From the NCBI GenBank assembly GCA_963640685.1, contig CAVIAA010000016.1:1-46277 (forward strand): a stretch of 46,277 nucleotides of DNA. The letters are read 5' to 3'. The first letter of the stretch is position 1. Each line of letters starts with the position of its first letter. The translations under genes were made by a program, and so were the position numbers. This document shows positions 16,399 through 24,045 of this stretch, one piece after another. Under the pieces are notes generated by a model. The model ran no database searches and was not told where the DNA came from. It saw nothing but the letters and a program-made list of their open reading frames with translations. This stretch comes from SFEL01 sp963640685 (GTDB lineage Bacteria; Bacillota; Clostridia; Christensenellales; CAG-138).

Positions 16399-16463
16399 AG
16401 CCGTAACGGCTTTAGAATAAAGCGTTTCCAAACAGGAAGCCAAAGCGGATACGCTTTGGCTTC
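16397..16463 (+). terminator. Two hairpins between dnaK and dnaJ
   Basis: AAAGCCG-TAA-CGGCTTT (16397-16413) is followed by a perfect 12-bp stem, GAAGCCAAAGCG and CGCTTTGGCTTC (16436-16463). Neither is followed by a T run, so they look more like an mRNA stability or processing element that sets dnaK above dnaJ than a full terminator. Confidence 0.6.
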
Positions 16464-16525
16464 TTGCGGGGGGAGCGAAGCATAAATTGCAGAGTTAGCG
16501 GCAAATACAGAAAGTTGGGGAAACA

Positions 16526-17677
16526 GTGGCAAAGGCAGATTATTATGAAATATTGGGAATAAATAAAGACGCCTCCGATGCGGAGATAAAGAGCGCCTTT
16601 AGAAAGGCTGCCAAGCAGTACCACCCGGATCTGCACCCAGGCGATGCTGAGGCAGAGAAAAAGTTTAAGGAGATCAACGAGGCGTACGAGGTGCTTTCCG
16701 ACCCTAAAAAGAAGGCACAGTACGATCAGTTCGGCCATGCGGCCTTTGACCCGACGCAGGGCGGCGGTTACAGCAGCGCTGGCTTCGGCGGGTTTGAGGA
16801 CATTTTCTCCGCATTTACGGGCGGGGGCTTCGGCGGGTTCGGGGGCGGCTTCGGCGGCTCCTCCGCGCGGCGCAGCGGTCCGGTTGCCGGCAGCGATTTA
16901 AGATATAACCTCACCATAACATTTGAGGAGGCGGCCTTCGGCACAAAGAAGGAGATACTTGTGCCGCGGGAGGAAAACTGCGCATCCTGCGGCGGAACAG
17001 GCGCGAAGAAAGGCACGAGCCCGGTCACCTGCTCGGTCTGTGGAGGCAGCGGTCAGGTTCGCTCACAGCAGAATACAATGTTCGGCTCATTTTCAACGGT
17101 TCGTCCCTGCGATGCCTGCGGTGGCACCGGCAAGATAATCAAGGAGCCTTGTCCGGACTGCAAGGGCAAGGGACGTGTCAACAAATCCAAGCGCATAGTC
17201 GTCAACATACCGGCGGGTATAGACGACGGGCAGATACTTACCATGCGCGGCGAGGGCGAGGCCGGTCTCAGGGGCGGCCCCTCCGGCGACCTTTATATAA
17301 GCATAACGGTAAAGAGCCATAAGCTGTTCACCAGAAAAGGCTCGGATCTTTATATAACCATGGACGTGCCGATGACGGTCGCGGCCTTGGGCGGCGATAT
17401 ACAGGTACCCACACTGAACGGGACGGTAAAGTATCATGTCCCGGAGGGGACGCAGCCGGGGATCATCTTCAGGCTGCGTGAGCAGGGCATAGTAAGGCTG
17501 AATACCACGCAAAAGGGCGACCTTATGGTAAAGGCCAACATAGTGATACCCAAGCGGCTCACGGCAGAGCAGAAGGATATATTGACAAAGCTGGCGGATT
17601 CCCTCGGAGACAAGGTATCCGAAGCAAAGGTCGGCAAAAAGACCATATTCGACAAGGTTAAGGATAAGTGGAGCTGA
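16526..17677 (+). CDS. dnaJ: Chaperone DnaJ (Hsp40, type I)
   Basis: Delivers clients to DnaK and stimulates its ATPase. The J domain is at 1-70 with the essential HPD in YHPDLHPG, followed by a Gly/Phe-rich linker (GGGFGGFGGGFGG). The zinc region has four CxxCxGxG repeats: CASCGGTG, CSVCGGSG, CDACGGTG and CPDCKGKG. The C-terminal beta domains follow. It has 383 residues. The start codon is GTG at 16526, preceded by TTGGGG. Last gene of the hrcA operon; closed by a strong terminator at 17692. Confidence 0.97.
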   Translation: MAKADYYEILGINKDASDAEIKSAFRKAAKQYHPDLHPGDAEAEKKFKEINEAYEVLSDPKKKAQYDQFGHAAFDPTQGGGYSSAGFGGFEDIFSAFTGGGFGGFGGGFGGSSARRSGPVAGSDLRYNLTITFEEAAFGTKKEILVPREENCASCGGTGAKKGTSPVTCSVCGGSGQVRSQQNTMFGSFSTVRPCDACGGTGKIIKEPCPDCKGKGRVNKSKRIVVNIPAGIDDGQILTMRGEGEAGLRGGPSGDLYISITVKSHKLFTRKGSDLYITMDVPMTVAALGGDIQVPTLNGTVKYHVPEGTQPGIIFRLREQGIVRLNTTQKGDLMVKANIVIPKRLTAEQKDILTKLADSLGDKVSEAKVGKKTIFDKVKDKWS

Positions 17678-17691
17678 TCCGCTTGGAGCAT

Positions 17692-17724
17692 AAAGGGGGC
17701 GGCAATTAACGCCGCCCCTTTTTT
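17692..17724 (+). terminator. hrcA-dnaJ operon terminator
   Basis: AAAGGGGGCGGC pairs with GCCGCCCCTTT around AATTAAC, ending in six T. Confidence 0.92.
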
Positions 17725-17725
17725 G

Positions 17726-17754
17726 TTGCTCAAATTGCCAAAATGCGGTATATT
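17726..17754 (+). promoter_or_regulatory. prmA promoter
   Basis: TTGCTC (17726-17731), 17 bp, TATATT (17749-17754), immediately after the dnaJ terminator and about 35 bp before the prmA start. Confidence 0.65.
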
Positions 17755-17788
17755 ATTATGGACTGACGCTAAAGAGAGGGATGCATAT

Positions 17789-18766
17789 ATGAAGTGGATG
17801 GAGGTTACCGTATTTACCACGGATGAAGGGCTGGATGCCGTCTGCGCAAGGCTGGATATGCTGGGCATAAGCCAAGTCATAATAGAGCAGGGCAGAGAGA
17901 GCATCGAGGAGTTTCTCCGCAATACGGCAAAATACTGGGATTATGCGGATATGGACGAGCTTACTGCCGGCGAAGGCCCGTGCGTAAAGGCGTACATAGC
18001 CGATGTTGAGGATAACCGTGCGACCGTTAAGGCGATCGAGGATTCCTTTGCGGAGCTGAAGACTATGGACGTCGGGCTTGACCTTGGCAGCCTGAGAATC
18101 GTCGTAAGGCTCACCGATGATGAGGACTGGGAAAACAACTGGAAGATATATTATAAGCCTCTGGAAATAGGCGAACGGCTGCTGGTTCGTCCGTCGTGGG
18201 AAACGGCGGAGGATGCCGGGCGGATAGTGCTTTCGTTGGATCCCGGAATGGCCTTTGGCACCGGAAACCACCACACGACGCGGATGTGCCTTGAGCTTTT
18301 GGAAAAGACGGTAAAGGCCGGAGACGATATGATAGACCTTGGCTGCGGCAGCGGTATACTTTCGATAGCCTCGCTGCTGCTGGGCGCAAGGGAGGCAGTC
18401 GCCGTCGATATCGACCCGATAGCAGAAAAAATTGCCTATGAAAACGCCGAAATGAACGGCATAGGCAGGGATAAGTACACCGTGCTCATCGGGGATGCGC
18501 TTTCGGATAAGGCGCTTCAACGGAGGATATCCGAAAAAAAGTACGATGTCGTGGCGGCAAATATTGTTGCAAGCGTAATAATAGAGCTTTCCGCAATAGT
18601 ACCACGGCTTATCAAAGATGACGGTGTGTTTATAATGAGCGGCATAATAGCCGAGCGGCTTAGTGAGGTGCTGGAGGCGCTGGATAAAAACGGCTTTGAG
18701 GTGCTGGAGGTAAAGGCTGGAGAGGACTGGCGCGCAGTGCTTGCAAAGCTCAAGAAAAGTGCATGA
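17789..18766 (+). CDS. prmA: Ribosomal protein L11 methyltransferase
   Basis: SAM-dependent methyltransferase that trimethylates ribosomal protein L11. The N-terminal substrate-binding domain starts MKWMEVTVFTT. The linker and catalytic domain carry the diagnostic GMAFGTGNHHTT and motif I DLGCGSGILSIA, then AVDIDP, and motif IV ANIVASVI (the NIxA/NPP-like site). At 325 residues it is complete. I start at 17789 behind AGAGGGA; upstream in-frame codons overlap the promoter. Its last four bases overlap the rsmE start (ATGA), and the prmA-rsmE-mtaB order is common downstream of dnaJ in Firmicutes. Confidence 0.95.
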   Translation: MKWMEVTVFTTDEGLDAVCARLDMLGISQVIIEQGRESIEEFLRNTAKYWDYADMDELTAGEGPCVKAYIADVEDNRATVKAIEDSFAELKTMDVGLDLGSLRIVVRLTDDEDWENNWKIYYKPLEIGERLLVRPSWETAEDAGRIVLSLDPGMAFGTGNHHTTRMCLELLEKTVKAGDDMIDLGCGSGILSIASLLLGAREAVAVDIDPIAEKIAYENAEMNGIGRDKYTVLIGDALSDKALQRRISEKKYDVVAANIVASVIIELSAIVPRLIKDDGVFIMSGIIAERLSEVLEALDKNGFEVLEVKAGEDWRAVLAKLKKSA

Positions 18767-19491
18767 ACAGATTTTTTGTTAAACCGGAGGATATAAGCGT
18801 CGGCATCGCGGTAATAACCGGCGAGGATGTGAAGCACATATCAAAGGTACTTCGTATGCAGCCGGGCGACGCCATCATGCTTTCCGATGGGGCAGGCTTT
18901 GAATACAGAGCCGAAATAACCGACATATCAAGGGAACGGGTAGAACTGCGGTGCGGCGAAAAAATGCCGTGCGCCGCAGAGCCAAAGCGCAGGATAACGC
19001 TCTATCAGGGCATACCGAAGGCAGGCAAGATGGAGCTCATAATACAAAAATGCGTTGAGCTTGGCGTGAGCGAGATAGTGCCTGCCGCTGCGGAACGCAG
19101 CGTCGTTCGGATAAAGCCCGGGGAATACGAGGCGAAGCGAATGAGATACCAACGCGTCTCATATGAAGCAGCCAAGCAGTCCGGTAGGGGAATAATACCT
19201 AGGATAGGCGAACTTACGACCTTCAAAACGGCGGGTCTGTCCCGTCATGACCTTATACTGATAGCGTATGAGGACGAGCGGCAGACGACCTTAAAGAGCG
19301 TTTTGCGGGAAAACGCCGCGGCAAAGGATATCGCACTGATAATAGGCCCCGAGGGCGGGCTGGAGGAGAGCGAGGTAAAGAGCCTCGCGAGTCGCGGAGG
19401 AAGGGCTGTGTCCCTGGGCAGGCGGATACTGCGAACCGAAACTGCGGGCATGGCCGCCATAGCCATGATACTATACGAGCTGGAAGGATAG
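18763..19491 (+). CDS. rsmE: 16S rRNA m3U1498 methyltransferase
   Basis: Methylates N3 of U1498 in the 30S decoding region. It belongs to the SPOUT (alpha/beta knot) class. The N-terminal PUA-like domain covers about 1-70 (HISKVLRM-PGD). The knot region at the C-terminus has ALIIGPEGGLEESEV and LGRRILRTETA, the SAM-binding loops. At 242 residues it is complete. It overlaps prmA by four bases, and mtaB starts seven bases after it, so all three RNA/ribosome-modification genes are one unit. Confidence 0.95.
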   Translation: MNRFFVKPEDISVGIAVITGEDVKHISKVLRMQPGDAIMLSDGAGFEYRAEITDISRERVELRCGEKMPCAAEPKRRITLYQGIPKAGKMELIIQKCVELGVSEIVPAAAERSVVRIKPGEYEAKRMRYQRVSYEAAKQSGRGIIPRIGELTTFKTAGLSRHDLILIAYEDERQTTLKSVLRENAAAKDIALIIGPEGGLEESEVKSLASRGGRAVSLGRRILRTETAGMAAIAMILYELEG

Positions 19492-19498
19492 GATAAAA

Positions 19499-20788
19499 TT
19501 GAAAGCCGCTTATTGCACACTTGGGTGCAAGGTAAACCAATACGATACGCAGGCCATGCGCGAGCTGATGGAGAACGCCGGCTACGAGACCGTGGAATTT
19601 GACGACACGGCCGATGTTTATATAATAAACACCTGCACCGTTACTGCAACGGGGGATAAGAAATCCCGCCAGATGATATCCAGAGCACACGGTAAAAACC
19701 CGAAAGCTGCGATAGTCGTTGCGGGGTGCTATTCGCAGCGTGCGCCGGAGGAGGTAATGTCGCTCCCCGGAGTGAACCTCGTCATAGGCTCAAAGGACAG
19801 GGCGAATATAGTTTCGCTGATAGAAAACCTTAACGGAGAAAAGCAAAATGCCGTCGGTTCCCTCGCGGGCGAGAGCGAATTTGAGGAGCTTATTGCAACG
19901 CGGGAGGGAAGGACGAGAGCACACCTGAAAATTCAGGAGGGCTGCGACAGATACTGTACCTATTGCATAATACCCTATGCGCGCGGGCCGCTCCGCTCCA
20001 GAACGCCGGAAAACATACGCAAGAACCTGCTGCTCTTGGCCGGGCAGGGCTACCGTGAGGTGGTTCTGACCGGCATACACCTGATGTCCTACGGCAAGGA
20101 TATGGGCTGGAAGGTGGATCTGACGGATGCTATTGCTCAGGCGCAGGATATAGACGAAATACGGCGGATAAGGCTTGGTTCGCTGGAGCCGCAGCTTCTT
20201 ACTGAGCAGTTTGTCGCCGCGCTGAGGGACGGCCCAAAGGTATGCCGCCAGTTTCACCTTTCAATGCAGAGCGGGAGCGACACGGTGCTGAAGCGCATGA
20301 ACCGCCGCTACGATACCGAGGTATACCGTAAATGCGTCGATATGCTTCGCGAGGCGATGCCGGGCTGTGCAATAACTACGGATGTTATCGCCGGTTTTCC
20401 GGGGGAGACCGAGCAGGAGCACGAGCAAACAAAGGAATTTGTGCGCAGCATAGGCTTTTCGCGGATACACGTATTTCCGTACTCGAGAAGAGAGGGAACG
20501 CCGGCGTATTCCATGCCGAACCAGATACCGAACGCCGAAAAAACCCGCAGGGCGGCTGAGCTTATTAAAATCGGCGAGGAGCTTGAAACAAGGTATCTTG
20601 AAGAATTTGTAGGAACGGTTCAGGAGGTGCTGCTGGAGGAGCGGGAAAACGGCCTCATGAGCGGCTATACAGGCACCTACGCCCGCGTAGGGGTGGATGG
20701 CGCCGATGAGAGTATGGCGGGACGTATCGTAAACGTTCTCATAAAAGAAGCACACGGGGATCGCCTTACGGGCGAAATGGTGGTATAA
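19499..20788 (+). CDS. mtaB: tRNA t6A37 methylthiotransferase MtaB
   Basis: Converts t6A37 to ms2t6A37 in ANN-decoding tRNAs. It carries two Fe-S sites: the UPF0004 domain with Cys10, Cys46 and Cys77 (YCTLGCKVNQYD, INTCTVT, VAGCYSQ) and the radical SAM triad CDRYCTYC (Cys149, Cys153, Cys156). A C-terminal TRAM domain follows from about residue 370. The start codon is TTG at 19499 with AGGATAGGA upstream; the family sequence begins exactly there, so an ATG start is not available. Length 429. Third gene of the prmA unit. Confidence 0.95.
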   Translation: MKAAYCTLGCKVNQYDTQAMRELMENAGYETVEFDDTADVYIINTCTVTATGDKKSRQMISRAHGKNPKAAIVVAGCYSQRAPEEVMSLPGVNLVIGSKDRANIVSLIENLNGEKQNAVGSLAGESEFEELIATREGRTRAHLKIQEGCDRYCTYCIIPYARGPLRSRTPENIRKNLLLLAGQGYREVVLTGIHLMSYGKDMGWKVDLTDAIAQAQDIDEIRRIRLGSLEPQLLTEQFVAALRDGPKVCRQFHLSMQSGSDTVLKRMNRRYDTEVYRKCVDMLREAMPGCAITTDVIAGFPGETEQEHEQTKEFVRSIGFSRIHVFPYSRREGTPAYSMPNQIPNAEKTRRAAELIKIGEELETRYLEEFVGTVQEVLLEERENGLMSGYTGTYARVGVDGADESMAGRIVNVLIKEAHGDRLTGEMVV

Positions 20789-20825
20789 TATACTCATAGA
20801 AAATAAACGGCAAAGGAGAAGAATA

Positions 20826-21167
20826 ATGGACGACTGCATCTTCTGCAAAATAGCCAACAAGGAAATACCGACCAAGCTCGTTTATGAGGATGGGCTTGTT
20901 GCGGCGTTTAACGACCTCTCCCCTCAGGCGCCGGTGCATGTGCTTATCGTGCCGAAGAAGCACTACGAAAGCGTGCTTGCCGTGCCGGAGGATGATGACA
21001 TAGTGGCTCATATGTTCCATGTTGCGGCAAAGCTGGCCGGGGAGCTGGGCATAGCGGAAAACGGTTTCCGCCTCGTCATAAATACCGGCAGGGACGGCGG
21101 ACAAAGCGTGCCGCACCTGCACCTGCATATGACCGGCGGCAGGGAGCATGGCTGGCCTGCGGGCTAG
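20826..21167 (+). CDS. HIT family nucleotide-binding protein (HinT type)
   Basis: Small histidine-triad hydrolase acting on adenosine 5'-phosphoramidates. The catalytic triad is HLHLH at residues 97-101 in SVPHLHLHMTGG. The N-terminal CIFCKI and His46 form the usual structural site. The 113 residues are typical. It starts behind AAAGGAG. An extended -10 (TGGTATAAT, ending 20789) inside the mtaB end could serve it, but read-through from mtaB is equally possible. Hinty location before rpsU is conserved in Clostridia. Confidence 0.93.
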   Translation: MDDCIFCKIANKEIPTKLVYEDGLVAAFNDLSPQAPVHVLIVPKKHYESVLAVPEDDDIVAHMFHVAAKLAGELGIAENGFRLVINTGRDGGQSVPHLHLHMTGGREHGWPAG

Positions 21168-21198
21168 GCTGCTTAAAGAAAAATACACAATTATTGGG

Positions 21199-21227
21199 TT
21201 GACTTGAAGGAACGATTCAAGTATAAT
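21199..21227 (+). promoter_or_regulatory. rpsU promoter with internal dyad
   Basis: TTGACT (21199-21204), 17 bp, TATAAT (21222-21227). The spacer is almost entirely a perfect inverted repeat, ACTTGAA - 7 bp - TTCAAGT (21202-21222), which could be an operator overlapping the polymerase site. Confidence 0.85.
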
Positions 21228-21299
21228 AGCTTTGTTTGAAATTCCTATGCTAAGCGTATACACGATGTGCTATGTTGCATTCAGAGGGGAGGGAAATTG

Positions 21300-21470
21300 A
21301 TGGAAATTCGCGTAGGTGAAAACGAGTCCCTGGAAAGTGCTCTTAAGCGGTTTAAGCGCAAGACTGCCCGCAGCGGCATCTTGGCTGAAGTACGTCGTCG
21401 TGAACACTATGAAAAGCCCAGCGTAAAGCGCAAGAAGAAGGCCGAAGCGGCTAGGAAGCGCAAGTATTAA
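21300..21470 (+). CDS. rpsU: 30S ribosomal protein S21
   Basis: Small basic ribosomal protein of 56 residues that helps mRNA engagement by the 30S subunit. The sequence begins MEIRVGENESLESALKRFKR and ends in a lysine/arginine tail (KKKAEAARKRKY), both typical. The ATG at 21300 follows GGGAGGG. It has its own strong promoter. Between its stop and the terminator at 21581 lie about 110 bases with two small stems (CGGGA/TCCCG and CCACGA/TCGTGG) but no gene. Confidence 0.97.
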   Translation: MEIRVGENESLESALKRFKRKTARSGILAEVRRREHYEKPSVKRKKKAEAARKRKY

Positions 21471-21580
21471 TTCGTCAAACAGACCAAAGGTTTAAGGTTC
21501 GGGATAGATAATGCCTTCCCGTAAAAACCACGAGGCAGTCGTGGCAGCTATGGAATAACGGACACAAAGATAAGAGAAAT

Positions 21581-21611
21581 TCCCCGGTATGCTTTGCCGG
21601 GGATTTTTTTT
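21581..21611 (+). terminator. rpsU terminator
   Basis: TCCCCGG and CCGGGGA form a 7-bp stem followed by eight T. Confidence 0.9.
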
Positions 21612-21658
21612 GCTTTATTTCGGCAGGATGGTGCATATTCTATTGAGAGGTGATAGTT

Positions 21659-21901
21659 ATGCCCTTTTTGAATTTCGGCGATCTTCGCCGCAAGGAAGTG
21701 ATAAACATAAGAGACGGGGCAAGGCTCGGCTGCATATGCGACATGGAGGTCGAAGAATGCTCCGGCTTGATACGCTCAATAGTCGTGCCGGGGCCGCCAA
21801 GGCTTTTTGGCCTGTTCAGGAGCGACGAGGAGCTTGTTATACCGTATGAACGCATAAGCAGGATAGGCGATGACGTGATACTTGTGGATATAGTGCTTTG
21901 A
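21659..21901 (+). CDS. ylmC: YlmC/YmxH family PRC-barrel protein
   Basis: An 80-residue PRC-barrel protein of the YlmC/YmxH family. It shows F-DLR-KEVINI-DG-RLG at the start and the ELVIPYERISRIGDDVILVD ending. Members are often sporulation-associated in Firmicutes, but the molecular role is not known. I start at the ATG at 21659, behind AGAGGTG; a GTG at 21650 overlaps that site. It sits between the rpsU terminator and nrdR, possibly cotranscribed with nrdR. Confidence 0.88.
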   Translation: MPFLNFGDLRRKEVINIRDGARLGCICDMEVEECSGLIRSIVVPGPPRLFGLFRSDEELVIPYERISRIGDDVILVDIVL

Positions 21902-21992
21902 TGCACGGGTAAAATGATATTCACCTATGGCGAAAAAGCCATATATGTGGTATCATAAACAGCATAATACAACACATTGGGAGGTATTCCCC

Positions 21993-22448
21993 ATGAAGTG
22001 CCGTTATTGCCTGAGCACTGAAAGCAAGGTAGTGGATTCTCGCCCCACTGAGGATGGGACCTCGATTCGCCGCAGAAGAGAGTGCATAAACTGCGGGAAG
22101 CGCTTTACTACCTACGAAAAAATTGAAGAAATACCGATAATGGTAATAAAGAAGGACGGCTCTCGCGAGCCGTTTGACAGCGAAAAAATACTAGCCGGCA
22201 TTCGCAAGGCCTGCGAAAAACGGCCGGTGTCCACGGCAGATATGGAGCTGCTCGTGGATGGTGTGGCAAGGGAGGTATTCAACTCTCTCGAGCAGGAAAT
22301 AAGGAGCGATACTATAGGCGAGATGGTTATGAACGGGCTCAAGGAGCTTGACGAGGTGGCATACGTTCGCTTTGCCTCGGTATATCGCCAGTTTAAGGAC
22401 ATAAATACCTTTATGAACGAGCTTAAGCTGCTCCTCGGTGAAAGCTGA
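21993..22448 (+). CDS. nrdR: Transcriptional repressor NrdR
   Basis: Senses dATP/ATP and represses ribonucleotide reductase genes. The zinc ribbon is formed by Cys3, Cys6, Cys31 and Cys34 (CRYC and CINC), with the arginine-rich RRRRECINCGKRFTTYE DNA-contact segment. The ATP-cone domain follows from about residue 47 (VIKKDGSREPFDSEKILAG) through ASVYRQFKDI. Length 151 is typical. The start follows GGGAGG. A small perfect hairpin (TATGGC-6-GCCATA, 21925-21942) lies upstream. The stop overlaps the pgeF start (TGATG). Confidence 0.96.
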   Translation: MKCRYCLSTESKVVDSRPTEDGTSIRRRRECINCGKRFTTYEKIEEIPIMVIKKDGSREPFDSEKILAGIRKACEKRPVSTADMELLVDGVAREVFNSLEQEIRSDTIGEMVMNGLKELDEVAYVRFASVYRQFKDINTFMNELKLLLGES

Positions 22449-23299
22449 TGTACGCAACGAAATGGTTCGGGCTCATGCGGCGCGGCTATATTTACAAAAA
22501 AAACGATTTAGGTACCGGCCTTTACTGCGCTGCCGCGCTGGACGAGGCCGGCGGTGTGTCGCACGGCTTTTCAACGAGGGAGGGCGGCATAACCACGGAT
22601 CCAGCAAAGGCATCACTCAACCTGAGCTGGGCGCGCTGCGGCTCGCCGGAGGAGGTCATAGCGAACTTCAGGATATTTGCCGCCGGAGCGGGCATAAGCT
22701 ATGACGATATGGCGGTGGTGAATCACGAGCATGGCGCAACGGTGCTTAGGCTAACGGCCGAGCATAGAGGCCGCGGCTTTTACAGGGAGCCGCTGCCGCC
22801 CTGCGACGGCATAATAACAGACGACCCAACTGTTACCCTTGTCACATCACACGCGGACTGCGGCGCATATTTTTTCTATGATCCGGTAAAACGAACGATA
22901 GGAATGGCGCACGCCGGTTGGAAGGGTACGCTGCTCCGCATAGGCGCGGCGATGGCAAAAAGAATGACGGAGGAATTTGGCACTGATCCTGCGGATATAA
23001 TCGCATCGACAGGTCCCTGCATATGCACACATTGCTTTGAGGTGGATGCAGAGCTCGGCGAAAAATTTCAAAACGAATTTCGCGCCCCGGGCATAGCCTT
23101 TGCGGGCAAGCCGGGCAAGGCATATGTAGACCTTGAGCTGGCGGCTGCGGTGCAGTTCCTTGAGGCGGGGATCAGGCCGGAGCATATAACTCTGATGAAT
23201 GCCTGCACATATGAGGATCGCCTGCACTTCTTCTCCCACCGGCGGGATAAGGGCGTTACCGGCTCAATGGCGGCCTTCATAAGGCTGATACAGCCATAA
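22448..23299 (+). CDS. pgeF: Purine nucleoside phosphorylase PgeF (laccase-domain, YlmD)
   Basis: Multicopper-oxidase-like fold now known to act on purine nucleosides, formerly called polyphenol oxidase. Zinc or metal ligands lie in NHEHGATV, TSHADCGAYFF and AHAGWKGTLLRIG. The family block STGPCICTHCFEV is present, and FFSHRRDKGVTGSMAAF ends the domain. At 283 residues it has normal length. Translation is coupled to nrdR by a one-base overlap. A terminator follows at 23313. Confidence 0.92.
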   Translation: MYATKWFGLMRRGYIYKKNDLGTGLYCAAALDEAGGVSHGFSTREGGITTDPAKASLNLSWARCGSPEEVIANFRIFAAGAGISYDDMAVVNHEHGATVLRLTAEHRGRGFYREPLPPCDGIITDDPTVTLVTSHADCGAYFFYDPVKRTIGMAHAGWKGTLLRIGAAMAKRMTEEFGTDPADIIASTGPCICTHCFEVDAELGEKFQNEFRAPGIAFAGKPGKAYVDLELAAAVQFLEAGIRPEHITLMNACTYEDRLHFFSHRRDKGVTGSMAAFIRLIQP

Positions 23300-23312
23300 A
23301 TTTCTTGCGTTT

Positions 23313-23366
23313 AACTTCCCCTGTGCTGCGCAAAACTAAGTGCAGTACTTACGGGGAAGTTTTTTT
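23313..23366 (+). terminator. Terminator that also supplies the next ribosome-binding site
   Basis: AACTTCCCC (23313-23321) pairs with GGGGAAGTT (23353-23361), followed by seven T that run straight into the next ATG at 23367. The right arm GGGGAAG is the only ribosome-binding site for that gene, so the hairpin could also mask it. Confidence 0.7.
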
Positions 23367-23945
23367 ATGCCTGAATATATGGTTTTTTCGCTGTGCGCCG
23401 CAATACTTGCGGCAGCCGGAATATTAAACGCTCCCTGCCGGGCAGCGGGGCTGAACTTGTTTGAAGCGCTTTATTTGCTTTTGTGCACGCTGGTGCTTTC
23501 GGTGTTTGATGTGAATGTGAGCGTTGAGCTCAAGGTAAACGCAGGCGCGGCTGCAATGGTGCTGCTGCCCGCGCTGTTGATAGATGAAAGCGATGCGGGC
23601 GAGGGCGGCGCAGTTGCGGCGCTCGTGCTGTTTTCGCTGGTAATTGCCCTCTTTGAGCGGAGCGGGGTGATTTACGGCTGCAGCAGCGGGCTGTTTTGCG
23701 GTGTGCTGGCGGGCCTGTCAACAGTGCTGCTGTATGAGAACCGGGGCTGCGCCTGCTGCGTTGCGGCGGGGATACCCGTTCTTGCCGAGGTGGTGAATTG
23801 CTTTATGAGCATGGTCGCCGCAGGGTATGCGGGGCTTGAAATAGGGCGCGATACGCTGTTTTCGCAGTTTGTCGCCTTGGGCATAGCGATAACGGTGATA
23901 TGGATAAGAGGCCTCTGCTCCGCTGCGGAGGCAGGTGCCAAATAA
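23367..23945 (+). CDS. Unknown polytopic membrane protein
   Basis: I do not recognise this family. The 192 residues contain about six hydrophobic segments (starting YMVFSLCAAILAAAGIL and LFEALYLLLCTLVLSV) with few charged residues, two cysteine-rich turns (GCACC) and a short basic end. It lies just before spoIIIAA, a position where some Firmicutes keep small sporulation membrane genes, so a sporulation role is possible but only by position. Its start depends on the terminator arm described at 23313. A weak hairpin follows at 23968. Confidence 0.6.
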   Translation: MPEYMVFSLCAAILAAAGILNAPCRAAGLNLFEALYLLLCTLVLSVFDVNVSVELKVNAGAAAMVLLPALLIDESDAGEGGAVAALVLFSLVIALFERSGVIYGCSSGLFCGVLAGLSTVLLYENRGCACCVAAGIPVLAEVVNCFMSMVAAGYAGLEIGRDTLFSQFVALGIAITVIWIRGLCSAAEAGAK

Positions 23946-23967
23946 ATACTTATGGTGCCGCTATTCG

Positions 23968-23995
23968 ACCGTCCATAAATGGGGCGGTTTTGTGT
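23968..23995 (+). terminator. Weak terminator before spoIIIAA
   Basis: ACCGTCC and GGGCGGT form a 7-bp stem (one G-T pair) followed by TTTGTGTT. No clear sigma-E promoter could be placed between it and spoIIIAA. Confidence 0.45.
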
Positions 23996-24045
23996 TATCG
24001 GCAGATATACCGTCATAGTTATATAGCAATACCGGAGGACAGGCG

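Noticed and set aside
15490..16443. Long open frame antisense to dnaK
   Set aside because: DnaK is unambiguous on the plus strand; the opposite frame has only low-complexity hydrophobic sequence.
23946..24045. Sigma-E promoter before spoIIIAA
   Set aside because: A GTCATA-like string near 24012 exists, but no matching -10 at the right distance could be found before the start codon.
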